NCBI GenBank assembly: GCA_964600345.1
Contig: CAZRKA010000034.1
Coordinates: 1 to 22,919 of the forward strand
Direction: 5' to 3'
Length of the DNA stretch: 22,919 bases
From: JABMMZ01 sp964600345
Lineage (GTDB): Bacteria; Bacteroidota; Bacteroidia; NS11-12g; UBA955
This document shows, piece by piece, positions 1-6,359 of the stretch; position 1 is the stretch's first letter, and each line of letters begins with the position of its first letter. Below the pieces are notes generated by a model that was given only the letters and a program-made list of their open reading frames with translations, was not told the DNA's origin and did no database searches. The position numbers were made by a program, and so were the translations under genes.

Positions 1-274
1 CACAGCGAAAGAAAAAATTAGCAAAAGAAATTAGCCATCTCACAGGTGTAAGCACATTTGCAATTCGCACAAGCCATCGCACAGACCAAAAATTGCAAAA
101 GAGCTTACACCTTTACCACCCAAAGAAAAATTATTTTTTAAAATTCCCTTCCCTTCTAAAATTTTTAAAACCGCTACCCACAGCCGACACAAACAGACCC
201 ATTCGCAACTCGACAACAACACTGAAACTCACAGCGGACAAGGACTTTACAACCTCGACAGACAGAAGGCCAGC
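1..274. other. Gene-poor 3' part of a partial leftmost cassette
   Basis: I see no convincing gene here. The only sizeable + frame (93-371) is rich in Thr, Lys and Pro, shows no recognisable motif and runs into the recombination site at 275-407, so I do not call it. The stretch holds the long inverted repeat at 45-111. The R'' of the following site (CTTATAAC) would require its own cassette to start with GTTATAAG, which does not occur in 1-274. The cassette start therefore probably lies left of the window. Confidence 0.5.
45..111. repeat. Long imperfect inverted repeat (hairpin)
   Basis: The arm GGTGTAAGC (45-53) is an exact reverse complement of GCTTACACC (103-111). TTTGCAATT (57-65) is an exact reverse complement of AATTGCAAA (91-99). 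They are separated by symmetric 3-nt unpaired stretches (aca / aga) and enclose a 25-nt loop. This gives 18 base pairs with one internal bubble. It has no T-run, so it is not an intrinsic terminator, and it lacks the GTT/AAC cores of the neighbouring attC-like sites. Confidence 0.75.
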
Positions 275-407
275 TTATAACAGCAGTTTGGCAATATTGC
301 GGGTTCAGGCTTCTCCCAAAACTACTCTGTTAATTAAAAGTTTTGTTTATATTTGTAAAGGCTTGGTTTAGAAATCCGCCACTACGCCAAGCCGCAAAAC
401 GTTAGCA
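275..407 (+). other. attC-like cassette recombination site 1
   Basis: The left core TTATAAC (275-281, R'') and right core GTTAGCA (401-407, R') flank a strong imperfect stem. Positions 283-305 pair with 373-395 at 17 of 23 positions (two G.T), with an unpaired bubble at 293-296/382-385 and a spacer aaaac before the GTT. Length is about 133 bp, with a variable interior that holds its own small hairpin (CAAAACT 317-323 / AGTTTTG 339-345). The layout R''-stem-spacer-GTT is that of integron attC sites of the long type. The expected crossover is between G401 and T402. Confidence 0.7.
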
Positions 408-417
408 TGCATTTAAT

Positions 418-1070
418 ATGAACAGCACAGGATACATATTATTTATAACAATTGCTTCCGTTCTTTCATACAATGAAAAATCCTCTAATGACACTATTAA
501 AAATAATGTCGCTGAAAGAGATATAGAAAACTTGAAATTGAAATCATTTCACAAACACTAAATAAACTGGTTGAATATAAATCCATAAAAAATGTTCCTT
601 TGTTAAGAAATTGGAACGAAACAGAAAAGGATTACCAAAAGCGACTTGAGATTGAAAATCAAAAATTAGAAAAAGTATTAAAGAAAAAAGGACTTTTATT
701 CTATCTATATGACACATTGTTTTTACCAAAAAAACATAGAATGAATTGGATAAAAGACACAATGTATGAAGGAATGGCAATTCAACTTCTATCCGGCACT
801 TTAAGACCGAAGCATTTTGAATTATCAAGAATCCATAAAGATTCCATTCATTTTCTTAATAAAAGACCTGGACTAAATGAAATTGAGATTGGATATTGTG
901 GATACGCAGGTTTTTCGAGGATTATTTTCAACAAAGAATTTGATAGGGCGTTTTTCTATTTCTATATGGATTGTGGTTATGGACTATGCGGCTCTGGACA
1001 CTTTATTTTAGTTGAAAAAAAAGAGGGAAATTGGATAATTGTTAGAAATGATATAATTTGGATATCTTAA
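418..1070 (+). pseudogene. Frameshifted cassette gene, predicted exported protein of unknown function
   Basis: An ATG at 418, 16 bases after the cassette boundary, opens a frame with a hydrophobic N-terminus (MNSTGYILFITIASVLS) that stops after 47 codons. The next frame is open from 516 to 1070 and contains the rest of the protein. Adding one A to the A-run at 527-530 joins them into a single 217-residue protein reading through ...AERDIEKLEIEIISQTLNK.... The C-terminus has CGYGLCGSGHFILVEKKEG, a Cys/Gly-rich segment followed by a Glu-Lys-Lys turn. I remember similar tails from uncharacterised Bacteroidota proteins but cannot name a family. Whether the lost base is a real mutation or a homopolymer sequencing error cannot be decided from the sequence. 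An alternative start is the TTG at 600, giving only the C-terminal 156 residues; I think that is less likely. Confidence 0.65.
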
Positions 1071-1078
1071 TACAAATC

Positions 1079-1213
1079 GCATACTAACAGCAACTACCTA
1101 TAAGTGACGGTTCAGTGGTTACTTCAATCTTTGTGGTTTAATCAAAGTAAGTGCGAAATTGAAAGTGAAGTGCTTCGAAATCGCCACCTTCGCAAAGCCG
1201 CAAACAGTTATAG
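1079..1213 (+). other. attC-like cassette recombination site 2
   Basis: The left end GCATACTAAC (1079-1088) is complementary at 9 of 10 positions to GTTAGCATGC (401-410), the start of the same cassette. The right core is GTTATAG (1207-1213). Arms 1090-1112 and 1179-1201 pair at about 14 of 23 positions, with conserved ends (GC...CGGTT against AATCG...GCCGC). The site shares TAACAGCA and the GCAAAGCCGCAAA block with site 1, and GGTTCAGTG and GTGAAGTGC with site 5 at 5093. Length about 135 bp. Confidence 0.7.
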
Positions 1214-1872
1214 GCAAGCGTAACAGACCGAAACAACAACCATTAAACTGACAGACAAATATTGGCAAATCTGTATATTCTCAATTAGTATTTTTATTCT
1301 TTTAGAGTGTGATGCATTATAATACCGCCTGATAATATCTGCTTTCATAAACTTTTTGCCGGGTTTAACGGTCCTGATTATACGGTATATCTGTATAAAG
1401 AATAAAGTTTAATTGCAAATACCAATCCTTTATCACTTTCATATGCTGGCTCCTGGGCTTGCATTTTTATTTGATCAAAAGTGGATTATAAATGAGTTAA
1501 TTGTTCAGGTATTTATATCCTTCCTTGTGCTTTTCCAAACCGGTTCGGGTATTTGTCTCGGTGATCCTTTCAACTGAAAATTGGAATAGGATTTAGGATT
1601 TTGTTTTTGCGGGACACCTATTAGACCCTGCTGAAGCTCTGAAATGAAGATGAGGCAAATGTTTGCAAAAGTCGACAAAATGGTTGGGAGAAAATTGTAT
1701 TTTTTGCAAATTAAAGAGACTTCAGAACTGCGAAATCAGTAAAAAAACTACTGGATGAGGTTGTTTGAGTCATAATTGCAATAAATAATTGAAATACATG
1801 ACAAGAAGCAATTATCCGTTTCAGAAGTCTTTAGGAGCCTGGTAGTTTTGAATTTCAAAATAGATTAATCGT
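1214..1872. other. Gene-poor stretch, about 660 bases
   Basis: There is no convincing gene. Stop codons are frequent in all frames. The best candidate is a 44-codon + frame from ATG 1443 to TGA 1577 (MLAPGLAFLF..., with one hydrophobic stretch), which I cannot assign and consider more likely a fragment than a gene. A second short frame ending near 1410 (...AGFNGPDYTVYLYKE) looks protein-like but has no start. The stretch may hold decayed cassette remnants. Its first bases (TTATAGGC) are the R' end of a cassette whose matching R'' I could not find. Confidence 0.4.
1843..1850 (+). promoter_or_regulatory. Candidate -7 promoter box
   Basis: TAGTTTTG fits the Bacteroidota -7 consensus TAnnTTTG and lies 22 bases before the ATG at 1873. 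No clear TTG-type -33 box is seen at the right distance, so this rests on one box only. Confidence 0.35.
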
Positions 1873-3228
1873 ATGAAAAAACTACTGATTACCACCGTCA
1901 TTTTACTTTCAGTTGTGTCTATACGGGCACAGGAAACCATGGTACATATCGATGAAGAGGGAAAACTGGACTTCATTGATGCCAAACTGGAAAAAAAGCT
2001 TGGACTTTTCTCCGAATACAAGGGACTAAAAGAAGTGCGGCTTTACCAGATTTCAGATTCCGGTTTTGTACTTGAAATACTCTACCAGCCCGAAAGCAAA
2101 TTGTTAAAAGTAAGGAAGCCTCTCACAAGAGAACAGGTTCAGGAATTAAGGAAGAAAGTAAGTGAACGCATCAGTCTCCTGGCTCCGGAGACCGTGATTA
2201 ACCAGGATGGAAGGACCAAATTACTGGTAAGTACCAGTTTAGTCAGTCTGGGGTATTACGGCTGGACAATCCCTACGATTATGAGAATTGATGACAGCAG
2301 AGCATTTGTGGGATTATACATGTTGGGAAGCGGAGCCGGATTCTTTGTTCCCTTTATGGCGACCAGAAAAAGCAGGGTAACAGATGCTGATGCAACGCTG
2401 AGTGTTTATGGGCAGACCAGAGGAATATTGCACGGGATATGCCTGTCGCATATCATTCACAAATATCCCGATGACGAATTATTGCATGGTATGGGGATAC
2501 TATTTAGTATTGCTGAAGGATTAGGAGGGTATTATTGGGCCGATCGGACACGTATGAGCGCAGGCAGGGCTTCAGCTATAGGCGCTTTGGGAGATTTCGG
2601 AATAGCGGTCGGTATGGGAACGGCTCATTTTACAGGTTGGTTGGAAGATGATCGCACAGATCAGAGATTGCCTGCAAGTTTGTTTCTTGGATCGGTAGCA
2701 GGCATTGCATCAGGTGCCATGGTTTCAAGAAATAATGATTACAGCCGGGGGGATGCAATAATGCTCAGGGGTGCCGGAGTACTGGGTGCGGCTATTCCTG
2801 CAGCTGTAGCTTATATGACGGAACCGGACAATAAAAAGGTGTATACTGCTGTTTCAACGATCGGTTTGATGGGTGGTATTTACGTCGGTCATATTCTTGC
2901 TAAGAAGAATGAATTCACTACCAGCCAGGGAGTGATGATCGGTCTTAGTGAAGCTGCGGGATCCCTGATAGGTTTAGGTACCGGTTACCTTTTTTCTTCC
3001 GATTCCGATAATGAAGATAAGGTAATTATCGGCAGCAGCGCATTTGGAGCATTGGCCGGATTTGCTATCATGACAGCTAATTATGCGAGAAAAGGCAGGA
3101 TTACTGAAAAAAATCATGCATTTAACCTGGATATAAATCCAAATGGTTTACTCGGGCTGGTAAGAGCAAATAAACAAAGTCCTGTTCGTGGTTCTGTTTC
3201 ATTGTTCAATGCGAGTTTGAGGTTCTAG
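1873..3228 (+). CDS. Exported glycine-rich multi-hydrophobic-segment protein, unknown function
   Basis: This is a 451-residue protein starting with a clear signal peptide (MKKLLITTVILLSVVSIRAQ, cleavage expected after RAQ). Residues about 25-110 are soluble and charged. From about residue 115 to 400 there are many short hydrophobic, Gly/Ala-rich stretches (for example GAGVLGAAIPAAVAYM, SEAAGSLIGLGTGYLF, SSAFGALAGFAIM) separated by short polar turns with Asp, Arg and Asn. The spacing looks like an internal repeat of glycine-zipper-like hairpins. The protein ends in ...FNASLRF; a terminal Phe is common in outer-membrane proteins. I do not recognise the family. It lies between attC-like sites but in an interval about 2.1 kb long, so it may be resident chromosomal DNA rather than cassette cargo. 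Confidence 0.8.
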   Translation: MKKLLITTVILLSVVSIRAQETMVHIDEEGKLDFIDAKLEKKLGLFSEYKGLKEVRLYQISDSGFVLEILYQPESKLLKVRKPLTREQVQELRKKVSERISLLAPETVINQDGRTKLLVSTSLVSLGYYGWTIPTIMRIDDSRAFVGLYMLGSGAGFFVPFMATRKSRVTDADATLSVYGQTRGILHGICLSHIIHKYPDDELLHGMGILFSIAEGLGGYYWADRTRMSAGRASAIGALGDFGIAVGMGTAHFTGWLEDDRTDQRLPASLFLGSVAGIASGAMVSRNNDYSRGDAIMLRGAGVLGAAIPAAVAYMTEPDNKKVYTAVSTIGLMGGIYVGHILAKKNEFTTSQGVMIGLSEAAGSLIGLGTGYLFSSDSDNEDKVIIGSSAFGALAGFAIMTANYARKGRITEKNHAFNLDINPNGLLGLVRANKQSPVRGSVSLFNASLRF

Positions 3229-3252
3229 ATAGGACCGGGTACAGAAGCAGAT

Positions 3253-3330
3253 GGCTTTTTGTTACTTCTTCGCATTGGGTGTTTCTTTTGAAGATTTTAT
3301 CCAACTGCGCCAAGCCTGGGAACGTTAGCC
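3253..3330 (+). other. Degenerate attC-like site 3
   Basis: The right half is well preserved: CCAACTGCGCCAAGCC (3301-3316), then tgggaac and GTTAGCC (3324-3330). It is nearly identical to the right half of site 4 (TTTATCCAACTGCGC at 4118-4132). The left half is damaged. CGCATTGG (3271-3278) pairs with CCAAcTGCG (3301-3309) with one bulged C, and GGCTT (3253-3257) could pair with AAGCC (3312-3316) only across a 13-base insertion. No AAC left core precedes it. The GTT core still defines the start of the higBA cassette. Confidence 0.5.
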
Positions 3331-3372
3331 CCAATGCCTTTTTGGCTTTTTTTCAAAAAGAATCAAGATTAT

Positions 3373-3389
3373 GTTCCCAATATGGGAAC
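3373..3389. promoter_or_regulatory. Palindromic operator of higBA
   Basis: GTTCCCA-ATA-TGGGAAC is a perfect 7-bp inverted repeat with a 3-base centre. It lies 7 bases upstream of the -7 box at 3397, where the -33 element would be. HigA antitoxins are HTH proteins that repress their own operon by binding palindromes over the promoter, so this is the expected operator. That HigA binds here is inferred. Confidence 0.7.
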
Positions 3390-3396
3390 TAAATTG

Positions 3397-3404
3397 TATT
3401 TTTG
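3397..3404 (+). promoter_or_regulatory. -7 promoter box of higBA
   Basis: TATTTTTG matches TAnnTTTG. The GTG start of higB follows after only 4 bases, so transcription would begin at or next to the start codon and the mRNA would be nearly leaderless. This also argues against the longer reading starting at ATG 3334, which would place the promoter inside the gene. Confidence 0.65.
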
Positions 3405-3408
3405 CACC

Positions 3409-3702
3409 GTGAGGGTTATATCCAAAAAAACGTTAAGAATGTTTTGGACTAAACATAAGGATTGTGAAGAACAGTTAAAATCCTGGTATCGAGAAGCTGA
3501 GATTGCTAATTGGAAGAAACCAAGACAAATTAAATTGGACTACCCTTCAGCAAGTATTTTGCAAGATAATCGAGTTGTCTTTAATATTAAAGGCAATAAC
3601 TATCGGCTGATTGTCAAAGTAAACTACGATTACGGTGTTGTATGGGTTCGATTTATTGGCACACACAAAGAGTATGATAAAATAGATGCGTTAACTATAT
3701 AA
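3409..3702 (+). CDS. higB: HigB-type toxin (mRNA interferase)
   Basis: Read from GTG 3409, this is a 97-residue protein beginning (V/M)RVISKKTLRMFWTKHKDCEEQLKSWYREA, the typical opening of the HigB toxin family (RelE-like fold, PF09907 type), followed by the usual NYRLIVKVNYDYGVVWVRFIGTHKEYDKID end with the strand-rich core and final His-x-x-Tyr-Asp. HigB proteins cleave mRNA in translating ribosomes and are neutralised by HigA. The frame stays open upstream to an ATG at 3334, but that ATG sits in the cassette-end sequence and the extra 25 residues (MPFWLFFKKNQ...) are not part of the family. The stop is 3 bases before higA, toxin first, as in other higBA operons. The pair fills one cassette between attC-like sites 3 and 4. 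Confidence 0.9.
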   Translation: MRVISKKTLRMFWTKHKDCEEQLKSWYREAEIANWKKPRQIKLDYPSASILQDNRVVFNIKGNNYRLIVKVNYDYGVVWVRFIGTHKEYDKIDALTI

Positions 3703-3705
3703 AAA

Positions 3706-4062
3706 ATGGACTGGAAAGTAATTAAATCAGAAAAGGAATACCAAAAAGCACTTAAACGCCTCGACACTATTTTTGATTCAAAAAAAGGTAGTAAGCATGG
3801 CGACGAATTGGAATTATTGTCATTGCTGATAGACAGTTATGAAAAGGAAAATTATGCAATTGAATTACCTGACCCAATTGAAGCTATTAAATTTCGAATG
3901 GAGCAACTGGGATACAAACAAAAGGATCTTGCGCAAGCAATTGGACTGAAAAGCCGAGTGAGTGAGATTCTTAGTAGAAAAAGAAAACTCAGCTTGGATA
4001 TGATTAGAAAACTCAATGAAGTTTTAGGTATTCCAACTGAAGTTTTAATTAAGGAATATTAA
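3706..4062 (+). CDS. higA: HigA-type antitoxin, XRE-family HTH regulator
   Basis: 118 residues. The N-terminal half (about 1-60) is acidic and helical and carries the short LLIDSYEKENYAIELPDP linker common in this antitoxin type. The C-terminal half (about 60-118) is a helix-turn-helix of the Cro/CI (XRE) class: RMEQLGYKQKDLAQAIGLKSRVSEILSRKRKLS, then a fourth helix and the terminal PTEVLIKEY. It binds and inactivates HigB and is expected to repress the operon at the palindrome 3373-3389. It is translated right after higB with a 3-base gap. Toxin-antitoxin pairs are frequent passengers of integron cassette arrays, where they are thought to discourage loss of the array. Confidence 0.92.
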   Translation: MDWKVIKSEKEYQKALKRLDTIFDSKKGSKHGDELELLSLLIDSYEKENYAIELPDPIEAIKFRMEQLGYKQKDLAQAIGLKSRVSEILSRKRKLSLDMIRKLNEVLGIPTEVLIKEY

Positions 4063-4152
4063 TGCACTGATGCTAACAAAGGCTTAGCACAATTGGCGCA
4101 TGTTTACCGAATACCAGTTTATCCAACTGCGCAAAGCCCGAAAACGTTGTGT
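4063..4152 (+). other. attC-like cassette recombination site 4
   Basis: This is the clearest site. The left end TGCACTGATGCTAAC (4063-4077) is complementary at 11 of 15 positions, including all 6 innermost, to the start of the higBA cassette (3324-3338). After aaa comes the arm 4081-4096, which pairs with 4123-4138 at 13 of 16 positions with three isolated A-A or A-C mismatches. These resemble the extrahelical or mismatched bases that give attC strands polarity. The loop is 26 bases, then cgaaaac and the right core GTTGTGT (4146-4152). The expected crossover is between G4146 and T4147. Confidence 0.75.
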
Positions 4153-4209
4153 GCCAAATGAGCGGAAGTGCTTTATTAAAGATTTTAAAAATAATTGAAA
4201 TTCAAAATA

Positions 4210-5088
4210 ATGGATAACAAAGAAATTTATTATCAAGAATCAGGGCAAATAAATCCTGTGAGACAGAGTTTATCTTATGTAATTTGCGTTGTATTAGCTT
4301 TATTCTTAGGGTATTTATATTCTGTTTTAATTATATTTATTCCGATTGTGTACTTTAATTTTTTAATAACTGTTGGATATGGATTATCGCTTGGATTGAT
4401 TTGTAGGGCACTTGTCAGATTTAGTCATAATCGGAGTAAAAAGAATCAAATTATTCAAGCTGTTGTAATTGGACTTTTAGCAAATTACTTCCAATGGACA
4501 GCATATATTTTGTATGCATACAATGGTGCTATTCCTAATATAGGATTGTATTTTTCAAATCTTCACTGGATTATAATTCCAAAGAATTTCTTTACCGCAA
4601 TTGCAGAGATAAATAGATTTGGGACATGGTCGATATTTGATATTACTTTAAATGGTTTTGGTTTAACTGTTATTTGGATTATTGAGTTTTTAATAATAAT
4701 GGCCGGACCAATTGTTGCGATTGTTAAAACAAAAATATATCCATACTCAGAGTTTCTTGGTAAATGGTATGATAAGTATACTTTGTTTAAAGATTTTGAA
4801 TCGATTTCAACTGTAACCAAATTGAAAGGCGAGCTTTCAACTGACCCATTAAAATCTATAGATTCTTTGGGTAAGGGTACTGGTTTGAGACATACTAAAG
4901 TTCATCTCTTTTATCTTAAACATGAGGATAAGCAATATTTGACATTTGAAAAGATATTTATAGAGGGGCAAGGAAAGGGGAAAAAAAATAGTTCAATTGC
5001 GATTAATAACTTTCAGATTAACAAATCAGATGCGGATCTGATACTTGAAAAATATGAAAATAAACGAGAACGCATTGAAGTAATATAA
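4210..5088 (+). CDS. Cassette-borne four-helix membrane protein, unknown function
   Basis: 292 residues from ATG 4210. A TTG 15 bases upstream would add five residues and is less likely. The N-terminal half has about four hydrophobic segments (SYVICVVLALFLGYLY, IIFIPIVYFNFLITVGYGLS, IIQAVVIGLLANYFQWTAYI, GLTVIWIIEFLIIMAGPIVA). The C-terminal 110 residues are soluble, basic and lysine-rich, likely cytoplasmic, with HLFYLKHEDKQYLTFEKIFIEGQGKGKK. I do not recognise a family. The gene is AT-rich compared with the housekeeping genes to the right, and it occupies one cassette whose two ends match each other (sites 4 and 5). The start lies 63 bases after the cassette boundary. No separate promoter box is obvious. 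Confidence 0.85.
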   Translation: MDNKEIYYQESGQINPVRQSLSYVICVVLALFLGYLYSVLIIFIPIVYFNFLITVGYGLSLGLICRALVRFSHNRSKKNQIIQAVVIGLLANYFQWTAYILYAYNGAIPNIGLYFSNLHWIIIPKNFFTAIAEINRFGTWSIFDITLNGFGLTVIWIIEFLIIMAGPIVAIVKTKIYPYSEFLGKWYDKYTLFKDFESISTVTKLKGELSTDPLKSIDSLGKGTGLRHTKVHLFYLKHEDKQYLTFEKIFIEGQGKGKKNSSIAINNFQINKSDADLILEKYENKRERIEVI

Positions 5089-5092
5089 ACAC

Positions 5093-5230
5093 GGCACGTA
5101 ACAGCACCTACCCGCAAGTGGTTGTTCAGTGCTTAAATCAAGCTTTGTGTCCGCCTGAGGCGGATTTCGGCCTGGTTGACAGTGAAGTGCTCCGTTGTCC
5201 GCCGCTGCGCCAAGCGTCAAAACGTTAAAG
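5093..5230 (+). other. attC-like cassette recombination site 5
   Basis: The left end GGCACGTAAC (5093-5102) pairs with GTTGTGTGCC (4146-4155), the start of the same cassette, at all ten positions if two G.T pairs are allowed (8 of 10 Watson-Crick). The right core is GTTAAAG (5224-5230), preceded by GCGCCAAGCGTCAAAAC. The site shares cAGCA.CTACC, GTTCAGTG, GTGAAGTGCT and CCGCC with site 2, and is about 138 bp long. Its interior carries the small palindrome at 5150-5164. Confidence 0.72.
5150..5164. repeat. Small palindrome inside attC-like site 5
   Basis: TCCGCC-TGA-GGCGGA is a perfect 6-bp stem with a 3-base loop. I recall short elements of this form as scattered repeats in Bacteroidota genomes; that is memory, not a search. 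It sits in the variable interior of site 5 and is absent from sites 1 and 2. Confidence 0.55.
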
Positions 5231-5305
5231 GCAAAAATATAGATTTATAAGATTGTTAATTAGAGGCTAATTTTTTTCAGAGGTTAAAAAACTGAAAATA
5301 TTAAT

Positions 5306-5313
5306 TAACTTTG
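5306..5313 (+). promoter_or_regulatory. Candidate -7 promoter box
   Basis: TAACTTTG fits TAnnTTTG and lies 15 bases before the ATG at 5329. No clear -33 box is seen in the AT-rich DNA upstream. Confidence 0.45.
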
Positions 5314-5328
5314 TTAAAGCTAAATTAA

Positions 5329-6174
5329 ATGAAAAGACTTGACCTTTACATGATTTGTTTTGTTCTAAATGTTTTTGAATGGTTTAAAGTTAACTATACA
5401 AGTATTTCGTTTAGTGTTGTTTTAGCCTTATTCAGTTCGTCTTGTCTCTCTCCCCGCTATTATACACCCAATCGGATTCCGGTACCTTTATTCAAAAATA
5501 AAGGAGATTACTACATTGATGCATCAAGCAATTTTATAAACAAGGGTGATTTAACGTTCGGTTATGCATTTAACAGGGGACTGGCTGCATATGCAGGAGC
5601 CGGTTTTTCTTTAGAATCAACTTCTTCCTTTATTTTGCGACCGGAATTTCATTACTCAAGTGAAGGACAACTGTTGAATTTTGGATTGGGATATTATTTG
5701 AACAATTTTAACAGTAATGGTTTTCGATTCGAGATATTCAGTGATATGGTATTAGGCAGAATCGGAATTACTAAATTTCCCGGTTACGATGAGTATCATC
5801 GTCAGCTTGGAAATACAGCATACTTATCCGGCAATTATAGAAAAATAGGATTGCTATCCAATATTGCATTTGCTTCCGTTTCAAAACCTATGGAGTATGG
5901 ATATTCCGTAAGAGCGGGTAAGCTTAATTTTTATAATTTGTCTTTCAAAGAAAAACAAAGACTTGAGGGTGAGATTAATAGTATTAATTACAATCCGCAC
6001 TATTTTTTAATTGAACACGGGGGTTTTTTAAGATATGGACGAAAAGTATCTCTTCAATTGCAATTTTCAATATACCATGGATTGTATTCCAATCCTGAAC
6101 TGAGTCCGGTACAGGGTCTTAATATGTCAATGTTGTTAGGTGTTGTTATTAAACCTAAACTGAGAAATCTTTAA
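5329..6174 (+). CDS. Predicted outer-membrane lipoprotein with barrel-like C-terminus
   Basis: 281 residues. A hydrophobic segment leads to SSSC at Cys39, a weak but plausible lipobox (VVLALFSSSC). It is followed by SPRYYTPN and VPLFKNKGDYYIDAS. This opening (Cys, Pro-x-Tyr-x-Pro, then VPLF...KG(D/E)) resembles a group of uncharacterised Bacteroidota surface lipoproteins that continue as an antiparallel strand-rich domain; recognition is from memory. The rest alternates aromatic/hydrophobic strands with polar turns (FGYAFNRGLAAYAGAGFS, LLNFGLGYYLNN). The n-region is unusually long, so the true start may be the Met at residue 8 or a non-ATG codon. The first bases after site 5 (GTTAAAGGC) match GGCTTTAAC at 6207-6215, so the gene may be the last cassette. 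Confidence 0.8.
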   Translation: MKRLDLYMICFVLNVFEWFKVNYTSISFSVVLALFSSSCLSPRYYTPNRIPVPLFKNKGDYYIDASSNFINKGDLTFGYAFNRGLAAYAGAGFSLESTSSFILRPEFHYSSEGQLLNFGLGYYLNNFNSNGFRFEIFSDMVLGRIGITKFPGYDEYHRQLGNTAYLSGNYRKIGLLSNIAFASVSKPMEYGYSVRAGKLNFYNLSFKEKQRLEGEINSINYNPHYFLIEHGGFLRYGRKVSLQLQFSIYHGLYSNPELSPVQGLNMSMLLGVVIKPKLRNL

Positions 6175-6206
6175 GAAGGCATTTAATATTTATTCAGTAT
6201 TAACAT

Positions 6207-6243
6207 GGCTTTAACTCGGTTTTGAATTAACAAGCCGTTGATG
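6207..6243 (+). other. Possible short terminal attC-like site
   Basis: GGCTTTAAC (6207-6215) is complementary at 8 of 9 positions to GTTAAAGGC (5224-5232). A short stem follows: CGGTTTTG (6217-6224) against CAAGCCG (6231-6237), with one bulged T and one G.T pair, and then GTTGATG. It is much shorter than the other sites and its G lies in the stem, so it may be a truncated site or chance in AT-rich DNA. Confidence 0.3.
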
Positions 6244-6359
6244 GATATGGTAAAAATCAAACTAATAATATCAGAAAAGATTTCATTTTCTTAAATTTAT
6301 CTTTCCTATGTCTGATTAAATATTACAAAATTTAGGGTAATTGAAATCAACTTTAGGTT

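Noticed and set aside
93..371. 92-codon + frame in the leftmost part
   Set aside because: It runs into attC-like site 1, has low-complexity composition and no motif.
3334..3408. N-terminal extension of higB from ATG 3334
   Set aside because: The promoter and operator lie inside it, the ATG is in the cassette-end sequence, and the HigB family starts at the residues encoded from 3409.
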